Shown: positions 11,301 through 22,576 of the stretch, in pieces | Numbering within the stretch: position 1 is the first letter of the stretch | Layout of the letters: every line of letters begins with the position of its first letter | Assembly (NCBI GenBank): GCA_946699065.1 | Contig: CAMPDV010001228.1 | Coordinates: 62,001-126,000 of the forward strand | Direction: 5' to 3' | Source: Loxodes magnus | Lineage: Eukaryota > Ciliophora > Karyorelictea > Loxodida > Loxodidae | Length of the DNA: 64,000 nt | Program-made: the position numbers and the translations under genes | The notes under the pieces: model-generated | What the model was told of the DNA's origin: nothing | What the model saw: the letters and a program-made list of their open reading frames with translations, nothing else | Database searches by the model: none

Positions 11301-12276
11301 TAAATTAGGAGATTATAAAACTAGCCTTTGAATTTTGCAGAGAGATAGAGAATTAAAAATAAATGACATAATACAAGTCTTTAAGTTAACTATATTTAAA
11401 TTATTATTCTTAGCATTATTTAAAATATAAACTATATTAATAATAGATAAAGAAGTACTAACTAATATATAGATATTAATGGTTTTAATTATAAGGAAAT
11501 GTCTATAGCTAAAATAATAAAGTATTATAAACTAAATAAAGGAAATTATAATAATAGCATTAGTAAGCTTATATAAGTAATTTAACTAAGGCTAGATAAC
11601 TAATATTAAGAAGCTTAGTATTTTAAAAGTAACTAATAAATTAATTATTCCTTTCTTAAGTTAATCTTAATCAATAGGTATCTTATACTATTACTATATA
11701 TTTATTAGCTTTCTATTTATTTTTATTATTAAGCAATATTTCCACTTAAATAATTAAATGAACTACATTAGCTGAAAATTATCTTAAAATATTAGAAAAA
11801 TGCAAAAGATTTAAATAAAACAAGCAAACTACTTAGCTTGATACACAGCTAGAATAAACGAATAAAAGAAATATAGATCTAATCACTAATATAGCAAACT
11901 ATGGTAAATTTATTTACCTCAAGTATTTAAATAGCGTCTTTATTTTGGATATAAGATTGAATAATAGAATCTACAAGTTAAAACTTAATTATTTATAGTT
12001 CACATAACTAATAATTAAAATACAATTAAGTTAGACTTATAAGCTTAGAATAGCAAAAAGAAACTTAGAATATTAAAACTAGAGAAGGTTATTATTTATA
12101 AAGAGTTAAAGTTTTTCTTTAATTTAAGATTATTTTTGATATTAAATATAGTAGCTTAACTAAATCACTTTAATTATCCTTTAACTTTAACTTTAACTCT
12201 TTAAATGCTTTAGATGTAATCTAGCTTAATAACTTTTTTAATTTTAGTTAATCTTAAAATTTTAAAGAAAAATAAA

Positions 12277-13900
12277 ATGGAAAATATTCAGCCACAACTA
12301 AAAAACACTTATCTATACCAAAAAAAGACTAGCAAATATTTAGAAAATAAAGAAGAGATGAAAGATGAATCTTTCTATTTAAAATAATTAAATTGATAGA
12401 AGATTCTTATTCTATAGCACATTTGATTTTTTCGCTCGGAAAAAAACTAGAAGGGTTTTATCTGTGTAAAATGATCTATAGCTAAAATAGAAAGAAGAAA
12501 TCAAGAGATGTCTTTATCGTATCTACTTCTGATTAATCAAGAATGAAATTACCTTTTAATCCTAAAAAGAATATTCTTAAAAGCACGACATTTACAGTAT
12601 TCAGTGCGTGAAAAGAAATGGATTCTGAACTATCTTTAAATCAAAAATAAGTATGGAAAAAAGATGATAAGGTCCAAATATTCTAATCCGAGCAGAACTA
12701 TTTCAGTGACTTTAAGTATCTATAAATAGACATTAGAAAATAAGATTTTCTTTTTAACAAGTTCGATTTCAAGTGTTCTTAATTCCTCACTAGTGATTCA
12801 GCTTAAATAGATTATTTTAACATAAAAATTTTAAATTTTGTTATATCGAATATCTCCCTATTGATTATTGTTCTAAGTTGTTCTATTTTACTAGCTTTTA
12901 TTTATTTTTTATTTTTTATGCTGTTGCTCAGCTTGTACTGGTAGAAATAGGATTTTAGATAAGTTTTTTAAGTATTCCAAATATTTCTTTTAAAAATAGA
13001 ATATTTTATTTGTTTATTAAATAAGAATCTTTTTAATTAAAATTAAATTTATTAATAATCTTCAAAGTATTAAATGATATAAGCAATATAGTTAACTATG
13101 TTTAATTTAGCATTATTTTACTTGTTATTATTTTACTTTATTTATAGTTCTTTGAACAATCTCTTTATTAATTATTATTATAGCTACTTCTTACATTAGC
13201 TTCTTTTCATCACTATTTTAATAATCATACTACCATTTTGCTTTTAAGATTTTAAATTAAAAGAGTCAATAAACTAGCAAGAATATTTATAATTAAGGCT
13301 TTTAATGTGAAGAATGTTAAGATAAAGGCTATCTAAATACACGTAAAGCCAAAAAATTGTTGTTTAATCTATAACTTGTTCCGATATATTTGCCTTTCTT
13401 TGCTTCTTTTTATTTTTTATTTTTTATTTCTTTAATTGGAATTAATTCTATTTCATTGAAACTGGTTATAAATTACAGAAAGCTCTTCATGTTTAACTAA
13501 AAATTTCAAATTATATTCTTAATTTGATTTCAAACTTCTAATTATTATCTAATGATTTAGGTCAGAAAAATGTAAAACTTTAATTTGTTTTTATATGATC
13601 TAAAAAATGTTTCCCTAGTTTAAGGTTTATATCTTATATTTCTTATTAATAATTTTAATAACTGGACAGATGGCTTTAATCTTTTTTAGCTTAGTTGTAC
13701 TTTAATTTGGACATAGATACCCAAAAAAGCCTCATCACTAACACTATTACATTTATATCTTTGATAAGCCAATTTTTTAATTCATACTCAAAGTCTCTAA
13801 TATTTACACTAAAAAGATAGTAAAATTAAAAACTTTTCGAAAATATATAAATTAGAATATTTAAATCCTATACAGAACTTTCCTTTAGAAATTCTTTATA
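12277..13900 (+). CDS. coding-like region, possible membrane protein
   Basis: From the ATG at 12277 the plus strand begins MENIQPQLKNTYLYQKKTSK with high charge. Other frames become more convincing further on, for example VLSVQNDLQLKQKEEIKR and later a hydrophobic run YFTSFYLFFIFYAVAQLVLV. This mix suggests one gene with several indels, perhaps a membrane protein, but AT-rich DNA produces hydrophobic runs by chance. No family is recognised and the end is undefined. Confidence 0.25.
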
Positions 13901-14134
13901 TGAGCTAAATACAAAGAAAAATTTACCAAAAGCAGAGCTTTTACAATATAAAAGTTTGACAAACTTAATAGTTAACAAAAGATAAAAATAATAAGAAACT
14001 ATTTACTAAATTAAAAAATTGAAAAACTAAATCTTAATAGAAGTTTAGATACTTTAGTAACTAAGAAAGTTTAAAAGCATGATAATAAAAAAATCACCTA
14101 TAATAATAATAATTAATTATAGTGATCCCACCTA

Positions 14135-14830
14135 TCAATAAGGTTCGTCACTTTTTAAAGTTTAATAGTTTTGTTGAAATTTCCATTTCCAGTCTTCTTC
14201 TTGAAGCACATATCTATCTGTGCTTTGTTCTCCATTTTTTATTTTCGTAATCTTGTTTCAATCAATCTTCATTCCAAGCATTTGTTCATTTCTTCTTTGT
14301 CCTGGTATAATCACGTCTTCTAGAATTTCATGCCCTGCGTACATCTTTCTTCTATAAATTCTTCCTTCCGCAGTGCAATATAGTTTACTTATGGTTCTTC
14401 ATAGCTTTAAATTTTCTGCTTTCTGTTTTTATTGGAATTAGAAGCAGTTTCTAACTTTGTGTCCTGGTCTCTTGCAGTATCAGCATCGCAGTATTTTCCT
14501 ATAGGGAATATCTTTTATTGCAGGCTGTTTCTCCACATCCATAAGATCATTCCCCTGTATATTTTGCTAAAATATGCTTTCAGTTAGTTCTGCGAATTAG
14601 TCGAATTTTTTCTCTAGCTCTTCTATTTTGTTGTTTCCTGTCTATTTATTTTCATTTTTCATTTATTCTTATTAATTGTACATCAGGTGCTCTATTTTTC
14701 TTTCTAGTTCTTGAACTGTTCTTAGGATGTTGAAATTTTCTTATTACAGCAATTGGAGTGCTTAAAATATATTTTATTGCTCGTAAGATGAATCCTTTTG
14801 AGAAGAGGTTTTTTACAAGAAGTTTTTCAT
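14135..14830 (-). CDS. retroelement ORF1 (gag-like, CCHC zinc knuckle), intact
   Basis: An uninterrupted 231-residue minus-strand frame runs from the ATG at 14830 to TGA at 14135-14137. Order: a coiled-coil N-terminal half (heptad-like ILRTVQELERKIEHLMYNQQ, ELEKKFDQFAELTESIFQQ), the family signature NDLMDVEK, a zinc knuckle CWYCKRPGHKVRNC (CX2CX4HX4C, ligands all present, its Trp written TGA), then a basic tail ending DWKWKFQQNY. Such proteins bind element RNA in LINE or gag-type particles. Coiled coil, (D/N)xMDxE motif and knuckle recur in at least five other places in the window. It is the best preserved copy and is useful for fixing the code. No ORF2 follows it. Confidence 0.75.
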
Positions 14831-15071
14831 TTTTTCTATAATAAAGAGAATAAAAATTCTAAAAATCATACAAAAATGAATTAAAAAAAAATTAAGTTAG
14901 TAAATATAAACTTATAAGAGTAAAATTTCAAACCTATTTTATAGACTTAATTATTATAATTTTAGAAAAAAATCTGTCTCGTTCTCATATCCATTCCTTT
15001 TCTTAATAAAACCTTTAAAATTAATTTATCTTTTATATATAAAGAATGAAAAAAAGATAGAGGTTTTAATT

Positions 15072-15800
15072 ATGATAGATAAGAGAAAATAATTTAAAAT
15101 AAAGGCCGTTTTGAAAAAAGAATTTTTGGAAGAAAAAAAAAGTATGACTTGAGAAAAATATAAAAAACCATAGAAATCTAAAAGTGCCATAACATAAAGA
15201 AAACGAATTATTTATTATTTATTTTTTATTTCATTTTAATTTTTATATGACCTATATTCAAAAAGATAGATTAAATAAAACCTTTTTTGAATTACTAATA
15301 AAAAAGTAGCTTAAACAATTTTTTAATTTTAGCTGATGCGTATTAATTCGAAAATTCCTTAATTAAAGATTATAAAATCCAACAAATCTACTTGAAATAA
15401 TATTTAAATCTAAGTCAAACATAAAAAAAGGGAAATCTAAAAAAAATTAACGTTTCTTAAAAAAATTGTATACAATGTAAAATAATTGTACATGAAAAAT
15501 TAAAAAATCCAAAAAGAAGAAAATAAGAAAAAATAAAGGATAAAAAAAACTAATAAAAAAATAGTAATAAATAAATATCAAAAATGAATAAAATTCTATA
15601 TAACAAAATTCCTTATTAAAAAAATAAATAAAAATATTAAAAAAAAAAGGAAATGAAAACAAATTGATTTACAAAAAATAGATGAAAGTATAAAAGAGAT
15701 AAGCAAAACTAACAAAAGAAGTAAAAAAAATACAAAAAACACGAAACATTAGCAAAAATAAAAAAACAATAAAAAATTATTTTTAAAATCATATTAAAAC
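15072..15800 (+). CDS. possible Lys-rich coding stretch
   Basis: The plus strand is extremely A-rich, and from an ATG at 15072 reads MIDKRKQFKIKAVLKKEFLE, continuing Lys-, Ile- and Gln-rich for over 200 codons. The strand asymmetry is strong, but the product would be low-complexity and no motif is recognised. It may simply be an A-rich tract. Confidence 0.2.
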
Positions 15801-15875
15801 GTACATTATATATACATTTAAAAATATTGAGAATAAAACAAATAAAAATTATTTAAGATGAGTTATAAAAAATAA

Positions 15876-15931
15876 GCCCGGCTAGCTCAGTCAGACTCTT
15901 AATTTGGTGGGTTCGAGCTCCACGTTGGGCG
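15876..15931 (+). pseudogene. tRNA-Lys(CTT) pseudogene
   Basis: Matches the intact tRNA-Lys at 37376-37448 at both ends, including GCCCGGCTAGCTCA, the CTCTTAA anticodon loop and GGGTTCGAGC, but is only 56 nt. About 10 nt of the D arm and about 7 nt around the variable loop are missing, so it cannot fold normally. With the adjacent tRNA-Glu remnant it is a decayed inverted copy of the pair at 37.3-37.4 kb. Confidence 0.85.
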
Positions 15932-15957
15932 TTTTTATTTTTATTAGTTAATAAAAA

Positions 15958-16028
15958 GATAATATCAGGACTTGAACTCGGGACTTTCAAGCTATAGTAG
16001 AATATTCTAACCACTGGACATTTGAATC
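15958..16028 (-). pseudogene. tRNA-Glu-like pseudogene
   Basis: On the minus strand GTCCAGTGGTTAGAATATTC and GAGTTCAAGTCCTGA align with the D arm and T arm of the tRNA-Glu-like gene at 37266-37336, but the acceptor and anticodon stems no longer pair and the anticodon is not TTC. Its position and opposite orientation relative to the tRNA-Lys remnant mirror the pair at 37.3-37.4 kb. Confidence 0.65.
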
Positions 16029-16141
16029 TTTTTAGTGCAAAATTATTTCATATGAGTATCTATAAGGATGTTATTTTTTAAAACAGCAGACTTAGTCATT
16101 TTAGTAGTTGCTATAAACTTGAAATCATAAACTCGAAAGAA

Positions 16142-17880
16142 AAATTGAATACCTGATGATTAATTCATAAGATAAAAAATTGAAAATAAATAGCTAGGAA
16201 TTATCAGAATAGAATAATTAGAAACGAACTTCTAATAGCTCTAAAATATCAATCCTTAGAATCAACTCAAGAGACAGCAATTAATTCAGCAAAGATAAGA
16301 GTATTTAAATGGGATCTTGAGAGAGATAAATGAGTTAAAGAACCGTTAAGAGTTAGATTTGAATGTTTAAAGCTTAAGAGTAAATATTTAAGAATATTCT
16401 TCAATATAATGATATAACTAGGGATAACTTATAATCAGTTATTGACTTAGCAAAAAGTAAAATAGTTAACATAAGCTTATTTCAATTAGGATAGTATGAT
16501 AAGAGGTTTATGCAATAGTAAAAGATAATAGAATCTATAAATAGCACAAGTGTAAGATCACCCTTAAAATTAATTAAACTAATAATATTAAATCTCTTAG
16601 TAATAATAATAAATTATAAATCGTTCTTATTAAGATAGAGCCATAGGCCAAGAATATCCTCTTAGTTAGAATCAAATTTAAGAAAATTTTTTTTAAGTAT
16701 TATTTAAATTAAATCTGAATAATTTGTTTAATGGTAAAAGTAAAATTATTTAAATGAAAAAAGAACTTTTATTTAATTACAAGAATATCCAAATTTAATA
16801 AATATAATATCAGCAATTACTAATAACCTAACATTTTACTAATTACAGCAAATATTGAATCAATTACTACAATAAAATATCGATATCTAATAATTGAGGT
16901 AAAATCCATTGAATCAATCTAATTTATCAGAGAAAGCTTCAGTATTATTATAATTATCCTCATCGAAAGACTATAATATCGGGCAAATATTATTTTAGTT
17001 AATAGAGTTATCTAAATAATCGTAAAAGTTGTCGTAAGAATTATCCAATGTTATAACTATACTCATTTACATGAAAGTTCAAATAAATCAATAGAATTTT
17101 GCAAACTTAAATTGAATTCAAGCTGGTCTATCAGATGCGATATTTACTAACTGCAATTTCGGCAACACTATCTTCTAGCAATGCAATTTACAAAATACTA
17201 AATTTGTTAAATGTAGCCTTTCTAATACTAACCTTACTAACATCATTACTGAGTAGCCTTATATCATAACTGGTCATTCCAACTACATTACCTCCCTAGC
17301 TATCTCCCCAAAATTTTTTTGTGTTGTATCAGCATCTGGTGACGAAACCAAAAAATCTGGAATTTCCACAATCGTACTCTCCTAAGAACTTTAACTGGAC
17401 ATACTTCTGACATTAACTCGTAGTTATCTCCCTAGACTCTAACTATATTGAATCAGCATCCTTTGACTACTCCATAAAGATCTGGAATTTCTACAATGGT
17501 ACTCTCCTAAGAACTTTGACTGATCAATCATCTTTAGTTTTCTCGGTTGGTATCTCCCTAGACTCTGACTATATTGTATCAGCATCTGGTGACTCTTCTA
17601 TAAAGATCTGCTCTTTCTTAACTGGTTAGCTAATTCGTACTCTTAAGGTCACAAAGGATATGTAGAATCGGTAATTCTATCATCGGACAATAAGTATTTA
17701 ATATCGGGTTCTGAAGATGAAACAATTAAGATATGAAGCTCTCAACTGGGGAATGTATCTTAGCTTTACAGGATTATACGGATTCTGTAGGTAGTTTGTC
17801 ATTAAGTGTTGACAATTGTTGGTTGATATCAGGAATTGGAAGTAAATTATATAATAATAAAATTGAAAATTACCATATGA
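16142..17880 (+). pseudogene. pentapeptide-repeat plus WD40 protein, copy C
   Basis: A helical N-terminal region (for example AINSAKIRVFKWDLERDKWV near 16290) is followed in the same frame by pentapeptide repeats at about 17095-17270: FANLN, DAIFT, GNTIF, LQNTKF and SNTNLTN with the A(N/D)LXX pattern. WD40 units then begin with ITGHSNYITSLAIS. The WD40 part needs several single-base frame corrections (near 17352, 17412 and 17645) to keep motifs such as ASFDYSIKIW and ISGSEDETIKIW, so the copy is probably dead. Pentapeptide plus WD40 suggests a scaffold or a signalling-type protein. Copies A and B show only the propeller. No start codon was settled. Confidence 0.65.
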
Positions 17881-17914
17881 GAAGATAGAATATATAGAGG
17901 GTGCTTCATTAAGA

Positions 17915-18115
17915 CATTGGGTACCAGGAAGTACCCGTGTAAAAAACCTGAAAAAGAATCTTGGCAGGAGTCAAGGATTTCAAGACCGAGGCATCAAGTA
18001 ACAATATGTTGAACGATGCCTAAGAATAAGGTCTCTTTAGGGAAGTACTCCGACATTGATTCTATAGGAGACAAGAATTTCCAAGGAATGCTAGCACAGG
18101 GAAGAATGTAATATA
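17915..18115 (+). repeat. dispersed repeat family A, copy 2
   Basis: Same family as 5232-5450 and 39775-39970. Here the internal pairing GGCATC/GATGCC is perfect around a short loop, and GGTACC/GGTACC-like pairing is present near the start. It begins 35 bp after copy C of the WD40 gene ends and is followed by a hairpin element. Confidence 0.75.
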
Positions 18116-18147
18116 ATACGTTTTTAAACTTTTAAGAACTTTAATTA

Positions 18148-18182
18148 AAGAGCTGCGCGTTATTGTAGTGCTACGCGCTCTA
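18148..18182 (+). repeat. hairpin element downstream of family A
   Basis: AAAGAGCTGCGCG and CGCGCTCT pair around a short loop, making a GC-rich stem in AT-rich DNA. The same element lies at 5475-5520, 5681-5718 and 51225-51262. Its recurrence next to family A repeats and before an ORF1 suggests it is the end or start of a retroelement or SINE. Confidence 0.6.
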
Positions 18183-18499
18183 TAATATTTTTAAAAAAAT
18201 ATTATTATTATTTTTATTATCTTTTTGCATGTTTAATTTATAAGATTTATTTCTGATAAGTTCAAAAATATTATCTTATTTTTAAGCATACTTTTTTAAA
18301 ATTTTCGAGATTTTTCTTATTTTTTTATAAATTAAAAATAAAATAATAGACGTCATAAATTTATTAGATAAGAAAAAATTAATATTTAAAATATATTTTA
18401 ATATAAAAATACAAAATTAAATGTTTGGCGCTCTTATAGGTATTTCAACCTCTTTCCCACCAACCTCTAGACTGCTCTAGAGGCTAAATATAAAAGTTT

Positions 18500-19330
18500 A
18501 TATGTCTCTACAAATATTTATCTTGTTATTCATACTGTCACTGAGGTATTCTTTCGTCTAGATAATGATTGGTAACTTAAGTCTTTTATATTTTTTCAAA
18601 TTTGATGCAATGTAATCTTTCTCTTTCTCTTTCTCTTTCTTTTTATCTTTTTAATTTTAGTTTTTGTTGTATCTTCTTTTTATTTCCAACTTCTTCTTGT
18701 AGTTTCAATATTCTTATTTAAAGTTTTGAAATTTCTAGCATATTTTCCATAGATACGTTCAAGAGTTATAATAATAGTATCTTTTTGATTCTCTTTTAGG
18801 TTTAAACCTTGAGTTCTTTTCTCTTTCAATTATTATTTAGTCATTTCCTTATTCTTTTAGGTCAATTTAACGCTGTAATTTTTGCTGGCTATCTTCGATT
18901 TTTTCTATTTTGTTGATAAATTCTTTCTGTTTCTATTATTAGTGTTATGATTAATTGTCCCGGTCTTGTGAAACATTGCAAAATGCATTAAGGCCTCTTT
19001 TTTAGATCATGAGTCTCAATTATATTTTGTCTACAATTATAATTTTTTCCATTTTTCTCTTTTTATCTTTCTTCAGTTTTTTACCTCTTCTGGAGGTCTA
19101 ACACCACTTTTATCGACTAATCGTGTCTTATTTACTATTCTGTGATGGGATTGGAGACTTCCGAGTGCATATACCTTTTAGTATATTTCCTAGGATTTTC
19201 CTCAAAAATGGGTGGTTCGATTTAATGTTGACCTTTTTGGTTCCCATTTTTTGGTCCAAACTTCTCTAGGATGTCGTTAACTCCTACCTTTTTGGAACCG
19301 CGAAAATTCCTGATTTGAATCCTGACATAT
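18500..19330 (-). pseudogene. coding remnant with coiled coil, probably mobile-element derived
   Basis: On the minus strand a frame reads NKTRLVDKSGVRPPEEVKNW and KKEALMHFAMFHKTGTINHN. After a shift it becomes a coiled coil, ENMLEISKLQIRILKLQEEV, followed by a run of ERERER-type repeats at about 18620-18645. Asp, Glu, Lys and Trp (as TGA) are placed as in real protein. I do not recognise the N-terminal part. The coiled coil and the low-complexity repeat resemble the ORF1-like remnant at 52440-53070. At least one frame change makes it non-functional as it stands. Confidence 0.4.
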
Positions 19331-19817
19331 TATAGCATCTTTATAATTAACTATTTTTGGGTTTAGAGTATTTTACTTAAAATAAGAAAAAGAATTATGA
19401 TAAAAATTTTTAATTATTAAATAGTTAAAAACTTAGTACTTTTTATAAAAAATCTTATCATTCGTTTCAATAATTCTAAATCTTTTTCTATAAAATATTA
19501 AAATTTTGTTCCAAACTATAAAACTTTAATCAAAAACATTAATTAAATAATCAAAATATTTAAATATTTTAAATAAAGGATTTCTTTTAGAAATTTTTGA
19601 TTCAAATATTAAAAAAGGAAATAATTTTATTGATTATGTATCACTTAAAAAGATTTTTGAATTTTCACATAAAATATCTGAAATATATTTTTTTAATCAA
19701 TTATACATCTTTAAAATATTCAGAAAAAAAATTGTTTCTATCCAGATAATTAAATATAAATTAAAGTTATCTCAAAAAGAATAAATAATAGAAAAGTTAT
19801 TTGTAATTGATAATAAA

Positions 19818-20185
19818 TAATAAATTAACTAAAATAAATGCAACAAAAATGAGATAGAAAAAAGAATGTAAGTAAAATTAAATGTAAAAAAAACTTTAAA
19901 GAAAAAATTTTTCAAACCAAAATTAAAATAAAATATTTCCAAATTTTTTCATATTTTATCTTTCTTTGTTTTTTTTCATATATTTCTATTTTATTTTGAT
20001 TCTCTTTTTATCTCATTTTCTTTTTATTAGTTAAAGTTTTTTGGCGTGCTCTTTACTTTACTTTCAGATTTTTTTATTTCAAACCGTATTTTTATAATTT
20101 ATTTTATTCTTTTGAAAAATGTTAATTTTAGTTCTTTATAATTTACTTTTATTAAGATTTTTATCTTAATAATTTAAAAGCTTTG
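19818..20185. repeat. 380-bp direct repeat, copy 1
   Basis: Nearly the same sequence occurs at 45155-45540 in the same orientation, from TAATAAATTAACTAAAATAA to TCTTAATAATTTAAAAG, with few substitutions (shared TTTTTTGGCGTG block). The second copy lies immediately upstream of a minus-strand ORF1, so it may be the 5' leader of that retroelement family. Confidence 0.85.
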
Positions 20186-20699
20186 CATAAATTAATATTT
20201 TAATTTTTTTTTATAATGTGTAGTATTTCTTTGATAAATTAAAGGAATTTTTGATTTTTATAACCAAAATTTTAATTTTATATTTCAGATTATCTGTATT
20301 TACATTTTACCCTCAAATTTTTTGCTTATAATTTTTTTATTTTTGGATCAATGTTGCAATTTTTTTCTTTTCGTATTTCCTTTTAATTATTTTTTAATTT
20401 TTTATGTATTTTTAATTTGCTCTTAATTAAAAACATGATATATTTTTTTCTGTTTATCTATATCTTTTTTTGCTTTTTTATAATTATTTTTGATAAAATA
20501 ATTTCTGATATAAACTTTTTTATTTTAATAATATTCAACTATTATTTATTACTAAATATTATTTTTTAAATAACTTGAGGTTAAGAAAATTATATTTTTT
20601 TTTATATATTATAAGTATACGAAAATTTATCTATATTTTTTAATTTTAAATATTTTTGTTAATAAAATAATAACAAAAAATAAATAATAGTGGCACTAC

Positions 20700-21330
20700 G
20701 CTTCTAAGGTTAACCTCTTTAAGTTCACTTGTACTCGCTCTTATAAAAGTTCTGCTTTTCCTTGCGAATTCGCTCGAAGATTTCTTGTTCTTCTTTTTTT
20801 CTTCGGTTCAATTTTCATCTTGAAAATCATTTCTTTTTTCCTCTTCTAGTTCTATATATTCTATAGCTCCTTTAAATATTTTCCTCATTATTTTATTGCT
20901 CATTTCCATTATTGATTCATTAATTCCATTCCTTGATAGCTTTATCATAAAAAAATTTAATCATCTTGCGTATAATATTTTAACTAAGTTTTCTTCAAAT
21001 TTTTTTACTTATAGTATTTACTTAATTTTAAACTGTTAACATATCCTTATTAGATACTCTTTTTTCCTGTAGAATCATCATCATAATATTCTTATCTGCT
21101 AAATAATTTATTTATTTTTAGATTTTTCTCAATATCCATAGGATCTGCATTATTTTAATTTTTCTAGATTATTAATTGCTAATATAATTTAATTATTTAG
21201 TCTATCTTCTATTTACTTTTGCTAGAAGTTTACCTTTTGAATTTCCGATTTTTAGTTGATTTACTTTTTTAATTGCTTATTTTCTTACTTTATCTTCACA
21301 ACAATTTATAAAAATGTTATAATTTTTTCG
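20700..21330 (-). pseudogene. retroelement ORF1 (gag-like) remnant
   Basis: The minus strand carries a coiled-coil segment (EIQKVNFQQKQIEDRLNNQ), then the family signature NNADPMDIEKN at about 21150, then Lys/Glu-rich sequence including FKGAIEYIELEEEKRNDFQ and a Ser/Arg-rich end ASTSELKEVNLRSVV near 20720. The zinc knuckle of related copies is not visible, so it has been lost or the copy is recombinant. The 5' flank at 21400-21650 is G/T-rich on the plus strand, as at 3490-3715 and 53230-53480. Confidence 0.45.
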
Positions 21331-21399
21331 TTTAAATCCGAACTTAAAATTTTAGGGTTTGATTTTTGTTATTTTTTATATATATATCTTTTTCGTAAT

Positions 21400-22576
21400 T
21401 GATAGTTAAAATAGTTAGTCTTTTGCTTGATAAGAGGTTTATTGGATAATATAAATAATGTTTAGGTTGATAATAAGTTTTTGATCTATGACTGACTAGT
21501 TGAGTTTGAAAAATAAGATTTTGATGAATTGAATAGTAATATAAAATTGAGTCTATTAGATAGTTTTTGAGTGATAATGTTGTTAGGATATATTAAGGAA
21601 ATGATAGTGTTTTGAATTGAATTAAGGATATGTTTTGTTATTATATTTATAAAGGGTTAGCTAGATTATTAGTTATTTATATTGTTTATAATGTTTACTT
21701 TTATATTATGCTATATTATACTTTTAAAATCAAAATACCATTTTCTAGTTTTCCTTATCAATTACACTTGTTGGTAACTGATTTGATTGATGTCTAGTAA
21801 TAATTTAGTATATAATATAATTTTAGAGTGTACTTAAGATTTGAAATGATAATAGAAATAAATAACTCTGATTATAGACATAAATTAGAAGTTAATAATA
21901 AAATATGTAAATAAAGTAGTTTAAGAGTACACTACATCTTAATAGTATTAAACTAGAGAAATCTTACTAATAATATTAGTAGATTAAATAAAATAGAAGA
22001 TATAGATAGAGGATATTAATAAATAGGTAAAAATAAGTAGTTAATATATTAATTAGAATATAAAATAGGGTTATAAAGTATAGACTGTGTGTTATAATAT
22101 TAGTAATTCAAATTAATCATATCCAAGTAGTAGTTTATAATAACAATCATTATATAAGCTAAATTCTTACATCTGCTTTAATCATATTATTACATAGATT
22201 ATAAATTAAATACTTATCTATTCCAAATTTTTAAAATACCAGCAGCAATATCTCAGTAACACTTTAACATTTTATTACACAGCCATAACTAGATCAAACT
22301 AACTAACTACATGCTTATTTACTATTATTTAAACTAACTATTTTATAATTCATAAACACACATTTTGTAGAGACTATATTAGATCATTACATATTATCTT
22401 TAAAAATTACTAAATCTATTTTAAAAATTAATAGAAAGGATATCAAATTAACACTTCTAGACATTATTTCAAAATCAAACAACTACTATCAAGAAATTTA
22501 ATACATCAGCTAAAAAACTATAGCTATTATCAAAATATTACCTTAATTACTAATTCCAACATCTCCTTAATAGGAA
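21400..22576. other. G/T-rich then AT-rich spacer
   Basis: 21400-21650 is C-poor on the plus strand. 21700-22576 is AT-rich and lies beyond the proposed TGA end of the RING-UBL gene. More exons of that gene could lie here if the TGA at 22577-22579 is Trp, but I could not define any. Confidence 0.3.

Noticed and set aside
15447..15662. 71-residue Phe-rich standard-code ORF on the minus strand
   Set aside because: It is the complement of an A-rich tract; poly-Phe composition is expected by chance.
15958..16028. tRNA-Tyr (anticodon ATA)
   Set aside because: Stems do not pair, and the sequence and position match the tRNA-Glu of the other tRNA pair instead.
16142..17880. Mitochondrial origin to explain TGA as Trp
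   Set aside because: TAA and TAG are also sense (Gln). The genes are nuclear types (ARF, RING-Kelch, cytosolic-type tRNAs, eukaryotic 28S-like rRNA), which points to a ciliate nuclear code.
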